This document shows, in pieces, positions 1 to 9,393 of a stretch of DNA of 64,000 nt; position 1 is the first letter of the stretch; every line of letters starts with the position of its first letter. The notes beneath the pieces were generated by a model, which was not told the DNA's origin, made no database searches, and saw only the letters and a program-made list of their open reading frames with translations. Both the position numbers and the translations under genes were made by a program. Origin of the DNA: Paracoccus tegillarcae (GTDB lineage: Bacteria; Pseudomonadota; Alphaproteobacteria; Rhodobacterales; Rhodobacteraceae). The stretch is taken from NCBI RefSeq assembly GCF_002847305.1, contig NZ_CP025408.1, positions 2,811,001-2,875,000 of the forward strand, read 5' to 3'.

Positions 1-273
1 GGCGACCATACTGCGGAACTTCCACATGCGGAAATGCCGGCCACTCTTGCCGAGGCGCGTTTGCGTATAAAAAGGCGAGCCGCCATCATACACAATCAAG
101 ACCAACACGCCGATGACGATTGGAAGGAGGAGCGGAAGGGCCAACAACACCAACATGATGTCGAGGGGCCGTTTAAAGAAGCGACTGTAGGGTCCGGAAA
201 CCGGGCCGCACGCCGCTGCTGGTACCGCTTCGGAAGAGCCCGATGCTACCAGGATGTCAGGATAGTACTTCAT
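1..273 (-). CDS. Bacterial sugar transferase (priming glycosyltransferase), 3' end outside window
   Basis: Only the first 91 residues lie in the window; the frame stays open to base 1. After about 32 N-terminal residues comes FKRPLDIMLVLLALPLLLP, a membrane anchor of the type that precedes the catalytic domain in polyprenyl-phosphate sugar phosphotransferases (ExoY/WcaJ/PssY group). It is followed by FYTQTRLGKSGRHFRMWKFR, matching the R-G-F-WKFRSM signature of the family. The enzyme would transfer a sugar 1-phosphate to undecaprenyl phosphate at the cytoplasmic membrane and so start exopolysaccharide repeat synthesis, which fits the glycosyltransferases upstream. The ATG is at 271-273. Sugar specificity cannot be read from this fragment. 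Confidence 0.85.
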   Translation of the reverse strand, partial: MKYYPDILVASGSSEAVPAAACGPVSGPYSRFFKRPLDIMLVLLALPLLLPIVIGVLVLIVYDGGSPFYTQTRLGKSGRHFRMWKFRSMVA

Positions 274-598
274 TCGATAAAAACACTCAGGGGGGGTTAC
301 AACACTTAACGACTATACACCGACCGTTAAAAGAAAAAACAAATTTTATCCTTTTCGACGCAGTTTGCCGTGTGGCGCGCCCAAAACCTGACTAAAACAT
401 CAGGTTGACCTTAGCTGATTTCAGTTCGGCCAATTGTCACGCAGCGTCAGACTGATCGGTTCAAATAAAACTTTCTCGTTTGGCTTTAATTAAAATAGGG
501 CTAAGCAACCAAGAGTTGTGAAAGTCGTATCTGCCAAGGATTGCCGATTCTCGTTTGGATTTGCGGTCGATGCCTGCCGAGGCAAGCGTATGACCTGA
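274..598. other. AT-rich intergenic region upstream of the sugar transferase
   Basis: About 325 bases between the sugar transferase start and the 3' end of the glycosyltransferase gene. The stretch around 300-500 is visibly richer in A and T than the flanks and probably holds the promoter of the leftward sugar transferase gene. I see no convincing gene; the short frames here are shadows. Confidence 0.5.
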
Positions 599-1426
599 TC
601 AACGACCGCGTGACCATTCGGTTCCACCGCGCTTCGTCCGCACAGCAAGAGAGACCGTCGCGTAGACGGCAAAGCCCAAGGGATCGCGGAACGCCAATCC
701 GACCACTTCGCGGACTGAGGGACGAACGTGGCCCTGCCTTTCCAGCAACTCGGGATAGAGTTCGGCGATTTGCTGTCCACCGCGGTCCTGGCGTCGGCGT
801 ACACGAACTAGGCGTGAAAAGCCCTCGGTCAGGGGCCAGAGATAGGATGATGCGACCCGCAGGCGCTCATCCTCGTGAAATTGCAGCCGGGCATAGGAAT
901 CATCGGCGATGATCTGCGGGAAACGACCCCAACGCGCGCGACCAGCGGGGTTCACGGCAAGCAATCCCGCAGCGGTGACATTGTTCGTCATGAACGGCAA
1001 CCGGGACCAAAAACGTCCGTAGGCCCTCGAAATCCAGCTGCTGGCAGGAGCAACGATCAATTTGCCACCGGCAAGGCGGGGCATGTCGACGGCAAGTGCC
1101 GCGACCAGGGCGCCAATCATATTGGCATCCACGATGATATCGGCATCCATGTACATACGCGTCGGATAAACCGCTGCGTCGTCGGCGCGATTTATTGCAG
1201 CTGCCTTGCCGCCTTCTGGCCAGTCAACAATATCCAGCGCCCAGCCACGAGCCGCGAAACTCTCTGTCAAAGTGGCGGCGCGAGCCACGGTATCATCCGT
1301 GCAGCCATTGGCCGAGACAATCACCTGCGCCGGGCCTTGATAGTCTTGTGCCAATAGTGCTTTCAGGCAGCCTATAATATAATCAGACTCATTGTTTGCG
1401 GCGATAATAATGCTAATGCCCGTCAT
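599..1426 (-). CDS. Family 2 glycosyltransferase (exopolysaccharide)
   Basis: 275 residues. The N-terminus SIIIAANNESDYIIGCLKAL is the classic GT-A start of family 2 glycosyltransferases. Next come a nucleotide-binding stretch VIVSANGCTDDT (about 36-47) and the metal-binding D-x-D region in MYMDADIIVD (about 92-101). The family transfers a sugar from a nucleotide sugar to a lipid-linked acceptor on the cytoplasmic face. There is no strong C-terminal membrane anchor. It lies 10 bases downstream of another GT2 gene on the same strand and the two are probably co-transcribed. Donor and acceptor are unknown. Confidence 0.88.
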   Translation of the reverse strand: MTGISIIIAANNESDYIIGCLKALLAQDYQGPAQVIVSANGCTDDTVARAATLTESFAARGWALDIVDWPEGGKAAAINRADDAAVYPTRMYMDADIIVDANMIGALVAALAVDMPRLAGGKLIVAPASSWISRAYGRFWSRLPFMTNNVTAAGLLAVNPAGRARWGRFPQIIADDSYARLQFHEDERLRVASSYLWPLTEGFSRLVRVRRRQDRGGQQIAELYPELLERQGHVRPSVREVVGLAFRDPLGFAVYATVSLAVRTKRGGTEWSRGR

Positions 1427-1436
1427 ATAAAGACCG

Positions 1437-2453
1437 TTATTTATATTCGATTAGGCGACGTTTTCGCCCGATTAGCTGACGCAGATAAAATTCGATTATG
1501 CCCTGTGCCTCGGGAAATTTGGCCAAGGTGAGAAACAGGCTGCGCGACCAGCCAAGCCGTCCGGCGAGACGGGCAATCTGAAACGGATAAACCAGCAGTA
1601 TCAGCAGCGCCCATGCCCCTTGAAATATTGCCGCAACGAGAAAAATAAGCGGGATGACTGCACCCCACAGGATGGCGCGGCGCACCTCGTGTTGCCAGAA
1701 CGCTTCGGTTTTTGAACCGTGTAGCCAGTTTCCTTCGGCAAAGGCATGACCGGCGCGGCGAGCGCGACGCCACCATTGGCCAAATCGGTGAATATCGGCA
1801 TCATGCAGCGTCATCGGTGCATCCAGTCGTGCGATACGCCAGCCAGCACGCGCCAGCCGCAGGCACATCTCTGGCTCTTCACCGGCAATCATATCGTCGC
1901 GAAAGCCGCCGATCGCCGCAAGCGCGTCCAGTCTGGCCATCATGTCGCCACCGACCGCCTCAGCGGGTCCTATCGGCGTATCCCATTCCGCGTCGCAAAG
2001 CCGGTTATAGACCGAGGCCTCAGGAAACCGCTCGCGTCGGCGACCTGCAACAATGGCCAACTGCGGGTCAGACGCCAGCGCATCACGGGCGATATCGATC
2101 CAGCCCGGTTCTACCTCGCAATCCCCATCGACGAATTGGACCAGGCCCTGATCCAGCCCGCTATCAGTCAGATGGCGCAACCCGGCATTCCTGGCGCGCG
2201 CGGCAGTAAAGGGTATGGTGGTGTCCAGCATCACCACCTTGGCGCCCAGTTTCGTGGCGTTCTCTGCGCTGCCATCCGTTGAGCCCGAATCGACATAGAT
2301 GATCGGATCTGCACGCCCCCTCAGCGAGGTCAGGCACCTTGTCAGGCGCTCACCTTCGTTTCTGCCGATGACAACCGCTGCGACCGAATGAACATGCTTG
2401 TTCATTTCGGGAACTTTGGAGGTATTTTCAGTATTTGGTGTTGTGAGGTTCAT
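1437..2453 (-). CDS. Family 2 glycosyltransferase with C-terminal membrane segments
   Basis: 338 residues. The GT-A fold begins near residue 24 (VAAVVIGRNEGERL), with the nucleotide-binding VDSGSTDGS near 55 and the D-x-D motif in VQFVDGDCEVEP near 106. The E-E-P residues in MIAGEEPEMCLR are typical of the acceptor/catalytic base region of GT2 enzymes of the ExoA/ExoM type. Two hydrophobic segments near 262-290 suggest membrane association. The ATG at 2451-2453 faces the divergent ATPase gene across about 70 bases, which likely hold two promoters. The role is in polysaccharide repeat assembly; specificity is unknown. Confidence 0.88.
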   Translation of the reverse strand: MNLTTPNTENTSKVPEMNKHVHSVAAVVIGRNEGERLTRCLTSLRGRADPIIYVDSGSTDGSAENATKLGAKVVMLDTTIPFTAARARNAGLRHLTDSGLDQGLVQFVDGDCEVEPGWIDIARDALASDPQLAIVAGRRRERFPEASVYNRLCDAEWDTPIGPAEAVGGDMMARLDALAAIGGFRDDMIAGEEPEMCLRLARAGWRIARLDAPMTLHDADIHRFGQWWRRARRAGHAFAEGNWLHGSKTEAFWQHEVRRAILWGAVIPLIFLVAAIFQGAWALLILLVYPFQIARLAGRLGWSRSLFLTLAKFPEAQGIIEFYLRQLIGRKRRLIEYK

Positions 2454-2524
2454 GCGCCAGACGTTATCATAGCGTATACCGAGGCAGTATCGTTTTCGTT
2501 TGTGCGGTTAGGAGTGCATAAAAT

Positions 2525-3238
2525 TTGACTGCGCATCAAGACGAAGATCAGTACTTCGAGGATTCTCCTACCCTTGCGTCGCGTTTGCGCGGTGTGATCG
2601 GTAGACCCGCCAGAGAGCGGCCCCAGATGGATATCGGTGGGCGCTTTTCTGTGCTGCGAACACGGTTGCTGCAAGAGATGGGCAGGCAGGGCGCGCGACG
2701 GTTGGGGGTTTGCCCGATCAGTGACGGTGCCGGCGCGACCTATGTCGCCGCCAATCTTGCGCTGGCAACGGCGCGGCTTTCGCATCTGGACGTGCTGCTG
2801 GTCGATTTGGCACTGGGGCATCCGACGATGGGGGTGCAGCTTGGTCTTTCCGGTCATCCAGATTTCGTACCCTATCTGCGCGGCGATGGCGGTCAGGCCT
2901 CCGATCTGATGATGCGGATCGAGAGCGAGGGAAACCTGAATTGTCTGTTGCCCGATCGCCCGACCGACCGGGGCGCCGAGATCCTTCAGGACGAGCGCGC
3001 GCGTGAGCGGATCGGACAGTTGGTCGAAAGCTCGGATTGCGATATTGCCATCTTCGACCTGTCACCTGTACTGCGCACGGATGAGGGGCTGGCCGCCCTG
3101 CCGATGATGGACGCGATTTTGCTGGTGGCCGATGGCCGTGCCGGCACCGGCCGAGATGTTGCCGATTGTCAGCGCCTGATGGCAGACATGCCCCCGCTTT
3201 TGGGTGTGGTGCTGAACAAGGCAGAGCTGTTGGGATAA
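2525..3238 (+). CDS. Tyrosine-autokinase-type ATPase homologue with degenerate P-loop
   Basis: 237 residues. The fold follows the CpsD/Wzc-C/ExoP kinase family: an approach region (FSVLRTRLLQEM), a P-loop region, LLVDLALGHPTMG in place of Walker A', and a Walker B-like DIAIFDLSP. The P-loop reads SDGAGATYVAANLA around 66-79, so the invariant lysine of G-x-G-K-S/T is alanine (A71). The usual D-x-D-x-R of Walker A' is also lost, and there is no C-terminal tyrosine cluster. ATP hydrolysis or kinase activity is therefore doubtful and a structural or regulatory role is more likely. The start is TTG with GGAG about 11 bases upstream. The next gene, a chain-length protein, begins 5 bases after the stop. 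Confidence 0.8.
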   Translation: MTAHQDEDQYFEDSPTLASRLRGVIGRPARERPQMDIGGRFSVLRTRLLQEMGRQGARRLGVCPISDGAGATYVAANLALATARLSHLDVLLVDLALGHPTMGVQLGLSGHPDFVPYLRGDGGQASDLMMRIESEGNLNCLLPDRPTDRGAEILQDERARERIGQLVESSDCDIAIFDLSPVLRTDEGLAALPMMDAILLVADGRAGTGRDVADCQRLMADMPPLLGVVLNKAELLG

Positions 3239-3242
3239 AATA

Positions 3243-4730
3243 GTGGGTCCGATTCAATCCTTAGCCGATGTCTGGTCGCTGATACGGCGGCGTTTGCCGC
3301 TGATCATGACGGTTCTGATCATAGGCCTGCTCTGGGCGTTGTATGTGGCGATCACGTCGCCCTCGTCTTACGAGGCGCGGGCGATCATCCAGGTCAACGC
3401 ACCTGTACTTTCTGATCCGCTGACGCGGTCTGCACCACCAGCCTCGCTGCGCATGCAACAGATCGAGCAGCGCCTGATGTCGCGGGGCAACCTTGTGCGT
3501 CTGATAGATAATTACAATCTGTTTGCCGAGATGGAGGGAATACCGGATTCAACCAAGCTGGAAATCATGCGCGAGAACACGCGGATCCAAAGCGTTGCGG
3601 CCTCGGGTGGTGGCATGGACAGTGTCACCAACCTGTCATCCATCATCGTGTCGGCGCGGGCCGGAACGGCGCAGACAGCGGCCGATATCGCAAATGACCT
3701 TGCCAATGATGTGGTTAACAGTGATCGCCGTGATCGCGAGGCGCGCATTGCCGAGGCAGACCAGTTCCTCTCAGCCGAGTTGACGCGTGTCGAACGCGAT
3801 CTGGATATTCAAGACCGCAATCTGGCGACCTATTCCAGCTTGAACGAGGACTCTATGCCCGAGTCCCGCACCTTTCTACAGACCGAGCAGGTCAGCCTCA
3901 CCGATAGGCAAGCTGCTACCGAACAGGCGCTGATGGATCTGCAGCGTGAACGCCTTTTGCTGGAACGGACCGATGCGACCGCCGACAATGCGTCGATTGT
4001 GCAGCAGTTGCGCGGTGCTGAACTGGCACTGGCTCAGGCCCGGCGGACGCTGCCAGCGGGGCATCCCGAAATCCAGCGCCTCGAGCGGACGGTAAGTGCT
4101 ATCACAAGGGGTGAGACCGATACGGTTTCCACAGGAATTGGGCCTCAGCTCAGTCTGATCGACTCCCAGGTTCGCAAGCTGGAGGACGATATCGAACAGA
4201 TCCGCGCCCGCAGGCTGGAAATCGACGTGGCCAGAAATCGCTCGGGCGAGGTGCTGCAGGCTTATCAGCAGATGCAGCGCGACCGCCAGAACACGCAGGA
4301 CCAGTTCGCCGATCTGTCGCGCCGACTGGCCGAGATTGAATCGCTCAGGTTGCTCAGCCAGAATGATCAGACCGAAAACATGGTCATTCTGGAACCGGCT
4401 GTCGCGCCGGAATTTCCGGTCGCCTCAAATCGCAAGCGCAGTGCCATTCTCGGGGCATTTGGCAGCTTCGCGATCGCCGCCGGGATGGCGTTGCTGCTCG
4501 ATCTGCTCAATCCTGTGCTGCGCAATACCACGCAATTCGAGGCGATTACGGGCCTTCGTCCGGTCATCGCGCTGCCCTATCGGGCGTCAGAGAGCGACCG
4601 TTTCAGGCGGACTGTGGCCTTGACCTATGTGGTGGTCATTAGCGTCATTGGCCTGATCCTGGCTTTATGGATGATCGACCTGATGCCCGCGTGGCTTCGC
4701 AATATGCTGCCGCCATCGATCAAAGCCTAG
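3243..4730 (+). CDS. Polysaccharide chain-length determinant (Wzz/GumC/ExoP N-terminal type)
   Basis: 495 residues with a GTG start. It has an N-terminal membrane helix (about 17-37, LPLIMTVLIIGLLWALYVA), a Wzz-type beta region, long heptad-rich coiled coil (about 160-380) and a C-terminal GumC-like segment containing P-x-x-P-style residues (PEFPVASNRKRS) followed by membrane helices near 400-420 and 460-480. There is no fused kinase domain; the ATPase is encoded just upstream, as in split CpsC/CpsD pairs. It would sit in the inner membrane with a periplasmic coiled coil and control polymer length and export. The two genes form an operon. Confidence 0.88.
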   Translation: MGPIQSLADVWSLIRRRLPLIMTVLIIGLLWALYVAITSPSSYEARAIIQVNAPVLSDPLTRSAPPASLRMQQIEQRLMSRGNLVRLIDNYNLFAEMEGIPDSTKLEIMRENTRIQSVAASGGGMDSVTNLSSIIVSARAGTAQTAADIANDLANDVVNSDRRDREARIAEADQFLSAELTRVERDLDIQDRNLATYSSLNEDSMPESRTFLQTEQVSLTDRQAATEQALMDLQRERLLLERTDATADNASIVQQLRGAELALAQARRTLPAGHPEIQRLERTVSAITRGETDTVSTGIGPQLSLIDSQVRKLEDDIEQIRARRLEIDVARNRSGEVLQAYQQMQRDRQNTQDQFADLSRRLAEIESLRLLSQNDQTENMVILEPAVAPEFPVASNRKRSAILGAFGSFAIAAGMALLLDLLNPVLRNTTQFEAITGLRPVIALPYRASESDRFRRTVALTYVVVISVIGLILALWMIDLMPAWLRNMLPPSIKA

Positions 4731-4772
4731 CGGCAGGGCAGAACCTTACAGTTCCGAACTCATGTACGGCAG

Positions 4773-6140
4773 CTATGCGCCCAGCGTCATGCTGCGAATA
4801 GAGTCTGACCGAAACAGCAAGACCAAAGCCGCGCCGAGCAAGCCTAGCACGGCGAAGGTGGCATCGTGCAGCGGGTCCCACGCCTTATGCCGGCGAACCA
4901 GGAGAGCCAGGAAGGGATAGTGAAGGACGCTTGCAACAAACTGACCGACCAGCGCGCCATACAGCCCGCCAAAATGCAGTCCCAGCCAGAACATGCTGAC
5001 AAACAGCACGGCACGAATGCTGACCTGAACAAAATGACCCCGTGAGTCGCCGGCGGCCAGCACCATATTGTCATAGCCCATGGAAATGATCTGCGGCAGC
5101 ATTGCGCAGGCGATAAGCGACAGGATGGTGCCCGCCTGCAGATAACGCGCGTCATAGAGCAGACCGACAATCCAGGGGCCCAGCAGGGCGACCATCAGCG
5201 TCGTCGCCATCATGCCACCGGTCAGGGCAAACCGAATGCGTTGAATGCGTCCGAATTGCTCGGGTCCCTCGCTTGGCGGCGATTCCCGACACAGCGGGAT
5301 CATGATGCGTGACATGATGGCGCCGCCCAGCATCATCGGAAATGCGGCGAGCAGAAAGCCGATGTTATAAAGGCCCAGTTGCGCCAGCGAGAGATAGCGG
5401 CCAAGCATGGCCTTGTCGCCCAGACCGAGCAGCGACGACATGAGGGTGCCGGGGAAAATCCATTTGCCAAAGCTGGTGAGTTCGTGCACCGCCGCGCGGT
5501 CCCAATGGAGCCTGTCGCGATGCCCGGGAATAAGCCAAAGGATGATCATGTTTCGAATGATGTGCCCGATGGGTAACATGACCACCAGCGCCCAGACCGA
5601 GCCGGTAGCCCACACCAGCAACAGCAATATCGCGCTGGTGACGACCTGCGAAAGCATGTCGGCTTTGGTAACCTGCCTAAAGGTCATATGCCGTTCTGCG
5701 GTCAGGCTCCGCATTGGTGTCATCCCCTGAATGACGGTGCCGAAGCCGGCGACCATCAGATAGGCTGCCAGTTCGGGTGCGCCATAAAAGCGTGCAAAGG
5801 GCACTGCCACCGCGCAGCAAGCAAGCCACAGGCCGATGCCGCGAATGATCTCGATCGTCCAGGCGGTATTCAGGAAGTCCGGGTCATCGCCGCGATCGCT
5901 GCGAAGGATCGAGGGGCGGGTGCCGACGTCGGAAAAGTTGTTCAGCGCCTGTATGACAAGCATGAGCAGCGACATGGTGCCGAAGGCACTGGGAAACAGC
6001 ATTCTTGCAAGCAGGAGATTGACCAGTAGACGGATGATCTGCCCGCCGCCAAAACCTGCGATGGTCCACAAGCCACTGCGCATGGCACGCCAAGACAGGC
6101 CTTCGTCATGGCGCAGCCTTTCGGTCAGTCGTTTGATCAT
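4773..6140 (-). CDS. Oligosaccharide flippase (Wzx-like, MOP superfamily)
   Basis: 455 residues with about 12 hydrophobic segments. The N-terminal region (FGGGQIIRLLVNLLLARMLF, then FGTMSLL) is characteristic of polysaccharide biosynthesis/flippase proteins of the MATE-like MOP superfamily. It would move lipid-linked repeat units or succinoglycan-type intermediates across the inner membrane. It converges with the chain-length gene, leaving 42 bases between stops, and belongs to the same exopolysaccharide locus. Confidence 0.85.
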   Translation of the reverse strand: MIKRLTERLRHDEGLSWRAMRSGLWTIAGFGGGQIIRLLVNLLLARMLFPSAFGTMSLLMLVIQALNNFSDVGTRPSILRSDRGDDPDFLNTAWTIEIIRGIGLWLACCAVAVPFARFYGAPELAAYLMVAGFGTVIQGMTPMRSLTAERHMTFRQVTKADMLSQVVTSAILLLLVWATGSVWALVVMLPIGHIIRNMIILWLIPGHRDRLHWDRAAVHELTSFGKWIFPGTLMSSLLGLGDKAMLGRYLSLAQLGLYNIGFLLAAFPMMLGGAIMSRIMIPLCRESPPSEGPEQFGRIQRIRFALTGGMMATTLMVALLGPWIVGLLYDARYLQAGTILSLIACAMLPQIISMGYDNMVLAAGDSRGHFVQVSIRAVLFVSMFWLGLHFGGLYGALVGQFVASVLHYPFLALLVRRHKAWDPLHDATFAVLGLLGAALVLLFRSDSIRSMTLGA

Positions 6141-6279
6141 TGTCGGACTTATCCCGATCTACCCGCAGGCGTAGCAGAGAGCTTTGGCTAAGCCGGAGCA
6201 GTGGCCAAGGTCAACAGCCAAGATGTCTGGTAAAGATACACTTGTACGTAAGCACAAGGCTAAACCGCCCGTCGTGGTG

Positions 6280-7020
6280 CTAGGCTGCATCCAGCGCACT
6301 GACGATCGGGCCGAAATCGCTGGCCTTGAGGCTGGCACCGCCGACAAGGGCCCCATCGACATCGGCAATCGCAAAGATCTCGGCTGCGTTGCCCGGTTTG
6401 ACGCTGCCACCATAAAGCAGGGACAGATCAGCACCGTCCCCAAACCGCTCTGCCATCAGCCGACGCATCAGCGCATGGACTTCGGCAATCTGGTCGGTTG
6501 TCGGCGTGCGTCCGGTGCCGATGGCCCAGATCGGCTCGTAGGCGACGACCGTATTTTTTGCGCTTGCACAATCAGGAACCGAGCCTGCCAGTTGCGATGC
6601 GATCACATCCAGCGTTTCCCCTGCGTCGCGCTGCGCCTCGGTTTCGCCCACACAGATGATCGTCGTCAGCCCGGCCTGATGCGCCGCCACCGCCTTTGCG
6701 GCCACCATTTCATCGGTTTCACCATGATCGGTGCGCCGTTCGGAATGGCCGATGATGACATGGCTGGCCCCCGCGTCGCGCAATTGCTCGGCCGAGATAT
6801 CGCCGGTATGCGCGCCCGAGGCGGCGTGGTGACAATCCTGACCGCCAACGGCGATGCCGGTCGCCCGCTCTGCCATCGGGTGAACCAGCAGTGCTGGCGG
6901 GCAGATCAGCACATCGCAATTGGCAGCGGCATGATCGCGCGCGAGGATATCAATCTGTTCCAGCGCGGCCAGATCGCCGTTCATCTTCCAGTTTCCAGCG
7001 GCAAGTTTGCGCGGGGCCAT
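6280..7020 (-). CDS. tpiA: Triosephosphate isomerase
   Basis: 246 residues from ATG 7018-7020. This start fits the family N-terminus ([14 protein letters not shown]) and has GGGAG upstream; an in-frame ATG 15 bases earlier is less likely. Catalytic residues are visible: Lys12 in NWKMNG, His92 in IIGHSERR and Glu162 in [11 protein letters not shown], with the phosphate-binding [10 protein letters not shown] near the C-terminus. It interconverts dihydroxyacetone phosphate and glyceraldehyde 3-phosphate in the cytoplasm. It lies downstream of the sufA-like gene on the same strand. Confidence 0.97.
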   Translation of the reverse strand: MAPRKLAAGNWKMNGDLAALEQIDILARDHAAANCDVLICPPALLVHPMAERATGIAVGGQDCHHAASGAHTGDISAEQLRDAGASHVIIGHSERRTDHGETDEMVAAKAVAAHQAGLTTIICVGETEAQRDAGETLDVIASQLAGSVPDCASAKNTVVAYEPIWAIGTGRTPTTDQIAEVHALMRRLMAERFGDGADLSLLYGGSVKPGNAAEIFAIADVDGALVGGASLKASDFGPIVSALDAA

Positions 7021-7086
7021 GTGCATCTCTCCCATAATCTGTTGCTATGGGATTAGGACTTCAGCCTCGCAGGATCAAGCATCGGC

Positions 7087-7461
7087 TCAGCTTTCCTGAG
7101 CGCGCGTGCCCTCGATTGGCTCAAACCGGATGGATTCGCCGCATCCGCAGGTGTCGGTGACGTTGGGATTGCGGAACTTGAAGCCGGATTCCAGCAGCCC
7201 GCTTTCGTAGTCGATCTCGGTTCCGAACAGAAACATCTGGGCCATCGGCGCGATCAGCACGCGGGCATCGCCCTGTTCAACGACCTCATCTGCCTTTTCC
7301 GCTTCTGCTGCCAGTTCCATCGTGTATTCCATCCCGGCGCAGCCGCCCTTTTTCAGGCCGATCCGCAGCCCGACAGACTGTTTTCCAGCCATAAGCCGCG
7401 AAATCTGCCGCTCGGCGGCGGGGGTGATGGTGACAGGGTTTTTGCCCGGAATGGCGAACAT
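7087..7461 (-). CDS. sufA: Iron-sulfur cluster assembly A-type carrier (SufA/ErpA family)
   Basis: 124 residues, normal family length. The three conserved cysteines of A-type carriers are present: Cys41 in KKGGCAGMEY and Cys105/Cys107 in DTCGCGES. The protein would accept Fe-S clusters from the SUF scaffold and pass them to apoproteins in the cytosol. The gene upstream on the same strand encodes a DUF59/SufT-like protein, the usual tail of alphaproteobacterial suf clusters. The rest of suf (sufBCDS) is not in this window, so the pair is detached or the cluster is split. Confidence 0.93.
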   Translation of the reverse strand: MFAIPGKNPVTITPAAERQISRLMAGKQSVGLRIGLKKGGCAGMEYTMELAAEAEKADEVVEQGDARVLIAPMAQMFLFGTEIDYESGLLESGFKFRNPNVTDTCGCGESIRFEPIEGTRAQES

Positions 7462-7688
7462 GAGGTGACCTTTCGACGTCTGTCTATAAAAATAGGCGCT
7501 GTGCGGCCCGGTCTCAAGGGTGGCGTTTCACCTCGTTCGAACAAGTTACCGAACTTGCCCCCGCCGGTCGCGATGTTCGGGCAGCCCGGATGCATCAAAA
7601 GCGCCGTTTTCGCAGGCAATGCCGGACCCTTGGCGCAGCTGACGGTCAGCCATGCGCTGATCCTTCAGTCTCGCGCAAGCAGCGCGGC

Positions 7689-8048
7689 CTACATGAACCC
7701 CAGTTCAAGCCGTGCCTCATCAGACATCATATCCATGCCCCATTGCGGCTCAAAGGTCATGGCCACATCGACCTGCTTCACGCCGGGCAGCGGTTCGATG
7801 GCATCGGCGACCCAGCCCGGCATTTCGCCGGCCACAGGGCAGCCGGGTGCCGTCAGTGTCATGATGACGTTGACCGCATTCTCGGCGTCGATCTCGATCG
7901 TGTAGATCAGGCCGAGATCATAGATATTGACCGGAATTTCGGGATCATAGACGGTCTTGCACGCCTCGACGACCTGTTCATACAGGTCGTGTTCGGTCGT
8001 GGACGGCTTGATCAGCGGCGCGCCTTCCATCATCGGCTCGGTCGTCAT
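7689..8048 (-). CDS. SufT-like / MIP18 (DUF59) Fe-S maturation protein
   Basis: 119 residues from ATG 8046-8048, with GAGGAT 5 bases upstream. The frame stays open far upstream, antisense to tgt, but that part is a shadow. The DUF59 core is clear: [17 protein letters not shown] near 33-49, and a T-A-P-G-C-P loop carrying the conserved cysteine near residue 75. Members of this family (SufT, CIA2/MIP18) help load Fe-S clusters. It is paired with the sufA homologue downstream on the same strand across 227 bases with no gene. Confidence 0.9.
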   Translation of the reverse strand: MTTEPMMEGAPLIKPSTTEHDLYEQVVEACKTVYDPEIPVNIYDLGLIYTIEIDAENAVNVIMTLTAPGCPVAGEMPGWVADAIEPLPGVKQVDVAMTFEPQWGMDMMSDEARLELGFM

Positions 8049-8177
8049 GGCATATCCTCGGTATTTCCGAGAGTTTATATAGGTGATACCTCGGCTCTGG
8101 TCCAGAGGGCGGTCGGCGCGTTGCGCGACCGGAACAAAGCCGCTAAGGACTGCCGGTCCCAGATTTCGGATTTCGCA

Positions 8178-9308
8178 ATGACCGGCCGCTTTTCCTTTAC
8201 CCTGAACGCCACCGATGGCCAAGCGCGCACAGGCGTGATTCAAACGCCCCGTGGCGACGTGCGCACGCCTGCCTTCATGCCTGTTGGCACTGCCGCGACA
8301 GTCAAGGCTATGTTGCCGGGATCGGTGCGCGAGACCGGGGCGGATATTCTGCTGGGCAATACCTACCACCTGATGCTGCGCCCGGGCGCCGAGCGGATCG
8401 ACCGGCTTGGCGGGTTGCACAAATTCATGAACTGGGACCGCCCGATCCTGACCGATAGCGGCGGGTTTCAGGTGATGTCGCTGGCCTCTTTGCGCAAGCT
8501 GACCGAGGACGGGGTCACGTTTTCCAGCCATATCGACGGCAGCAAGCACTTTCTGTCGCCAGAAACCAGCATGGAAATCCAGCGCCTGCTGGGCAGTGAT
8601 ATCGTGATGGCCTTTGATGAATGCCCCGCGCTGCCGGCCAGTGAAGAGGATGTCGCGAAATCCATGCAGCTGTCGATGCGTTGGGCGCAGCGCAGTCGCG
8701 ACGCTTTTGGCGACCGGCCCGGACATGCGCTGTTCGGCATCATGCAGGGCGGCGTTACCCCCGAATTGCGCGAGGAAAGCGCCAAGGCGCTGACCGCGAT
8801 AGGGTTCGAGGGCTATGCCGTCGGCGGTCTGGCAGTGGGCGAAGGGCAAGAGGCGATGTTCGGCGTGCTGGACTATGCGCCGGGTTTTCTGCCGCAGGAC
8901 AAGCCGCGCTATCTGATGGGTGTGGGAAAGCCTGACGATATCGTCGGTGCAGTACAACGCGGCATCGACATGATGGATTGCGTGCTGCCCTCGCGTTCGG
9001 GTCGGACGGGGCAGGCATGGACGCGGCGCGGCCAGGTCAACATCAAGAACGCGCGCCATGCCGATGATCCGCGTCCCGTGGACGAGGCCTGCACCTGCCC
9101 GGCGTGTCGCGGCTACAGCCGTGCTTATCTGCACCATGTGTTTCGCTCGGGCGAGATGATCAGCGGCATGCTGCTGACCTGGCACAACCTGCACTATTAT
9201 CAGGAGTTGATGGAGGGCATGCGGCAAGCCATCGCCATGGGCAGGTTGGACAGTTTCGTTGCAGAATTCCACGCAGAACGGGCCCAAGGCGATATCGAGC
9301 CGGTCTAG
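8178..9308 (+). CDS. tgt: tRNA-guanine(34) transglycosylase
   Basis: 376 residues from ATG 8178. It exchanges guanine for preQ1 at wobble position 34 of GUN-anticodon tRNAs, a step of queuosine synthesis. Visible signatures are the [11 protein letters not shown] loop, which carries one catalytic Asp, [15 protein letters not shown], which carries the nucleophilic Asp, and the zinc site C-x-C-x2-C with a distal His ([16 protein letters not shown]). The length is normal. It is divergent from the SufT-like gene across about 130 bases. Confidence 0.97.
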   Translation: MTGRFSFTLNATDGQARTGVIQTPRGDVRTPAFMPVGTAATVKAMLPGSVRETGADILLGNTYHLMLRPGAERIDRLGGLHKFMNWDRPILTDSGGFQVMSLASLRKLTEDGVTFSSHIDGSKHFLSPETSMEIQRLLGSDIVMAFDECPALPASEEDVAKSMQLSMRWAQRSRDAFGDRPGHALFGIMQGGVTPELREESAKALTAIGFEGYAVGGLAVGEGQEAMFGVLDYAPGFLPQDKPRYLMGVGKPDDIVGAVQRGIDMMDCVLPSRSGRTGQAWTRRGQVNIKNARHADDPRPVDEACTCPACRGYSRAYLHHVFRSGEMISGMLLTWHNLHYYQELMEGMRQAIAMGRLDSFVAEFHAERAQGDIEPV

Positions 9309-9393
9309 GCGATGGTGACACTTTCCTTTTCTGTGTCATCGGCCTAAGGGAGGCAGTCAAGGCGGACGAACCGCCCCGGAGAGACTGTAGCGA

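Noticed and set aside
34..309. Plus-strand open frame at the left edge
   Set aside because: The minus strand encodes the WKFRSM-type sugar transferase over the same bases.
6184..7056. Plus-strand open frame over tpiA
   Set aside because: It is the mirror of triosephosphate isomerase, whose catalytic residues are all on the minus strand.
8049..9287. Long open frame antisense to tgt, joined to the SufT-like gene
   Set aside because: The real SufT-like gene starts at 8048 with its own ribosome binding site; the extension mirrors the high-GC codon pattern of tgt and has no family resemblance.
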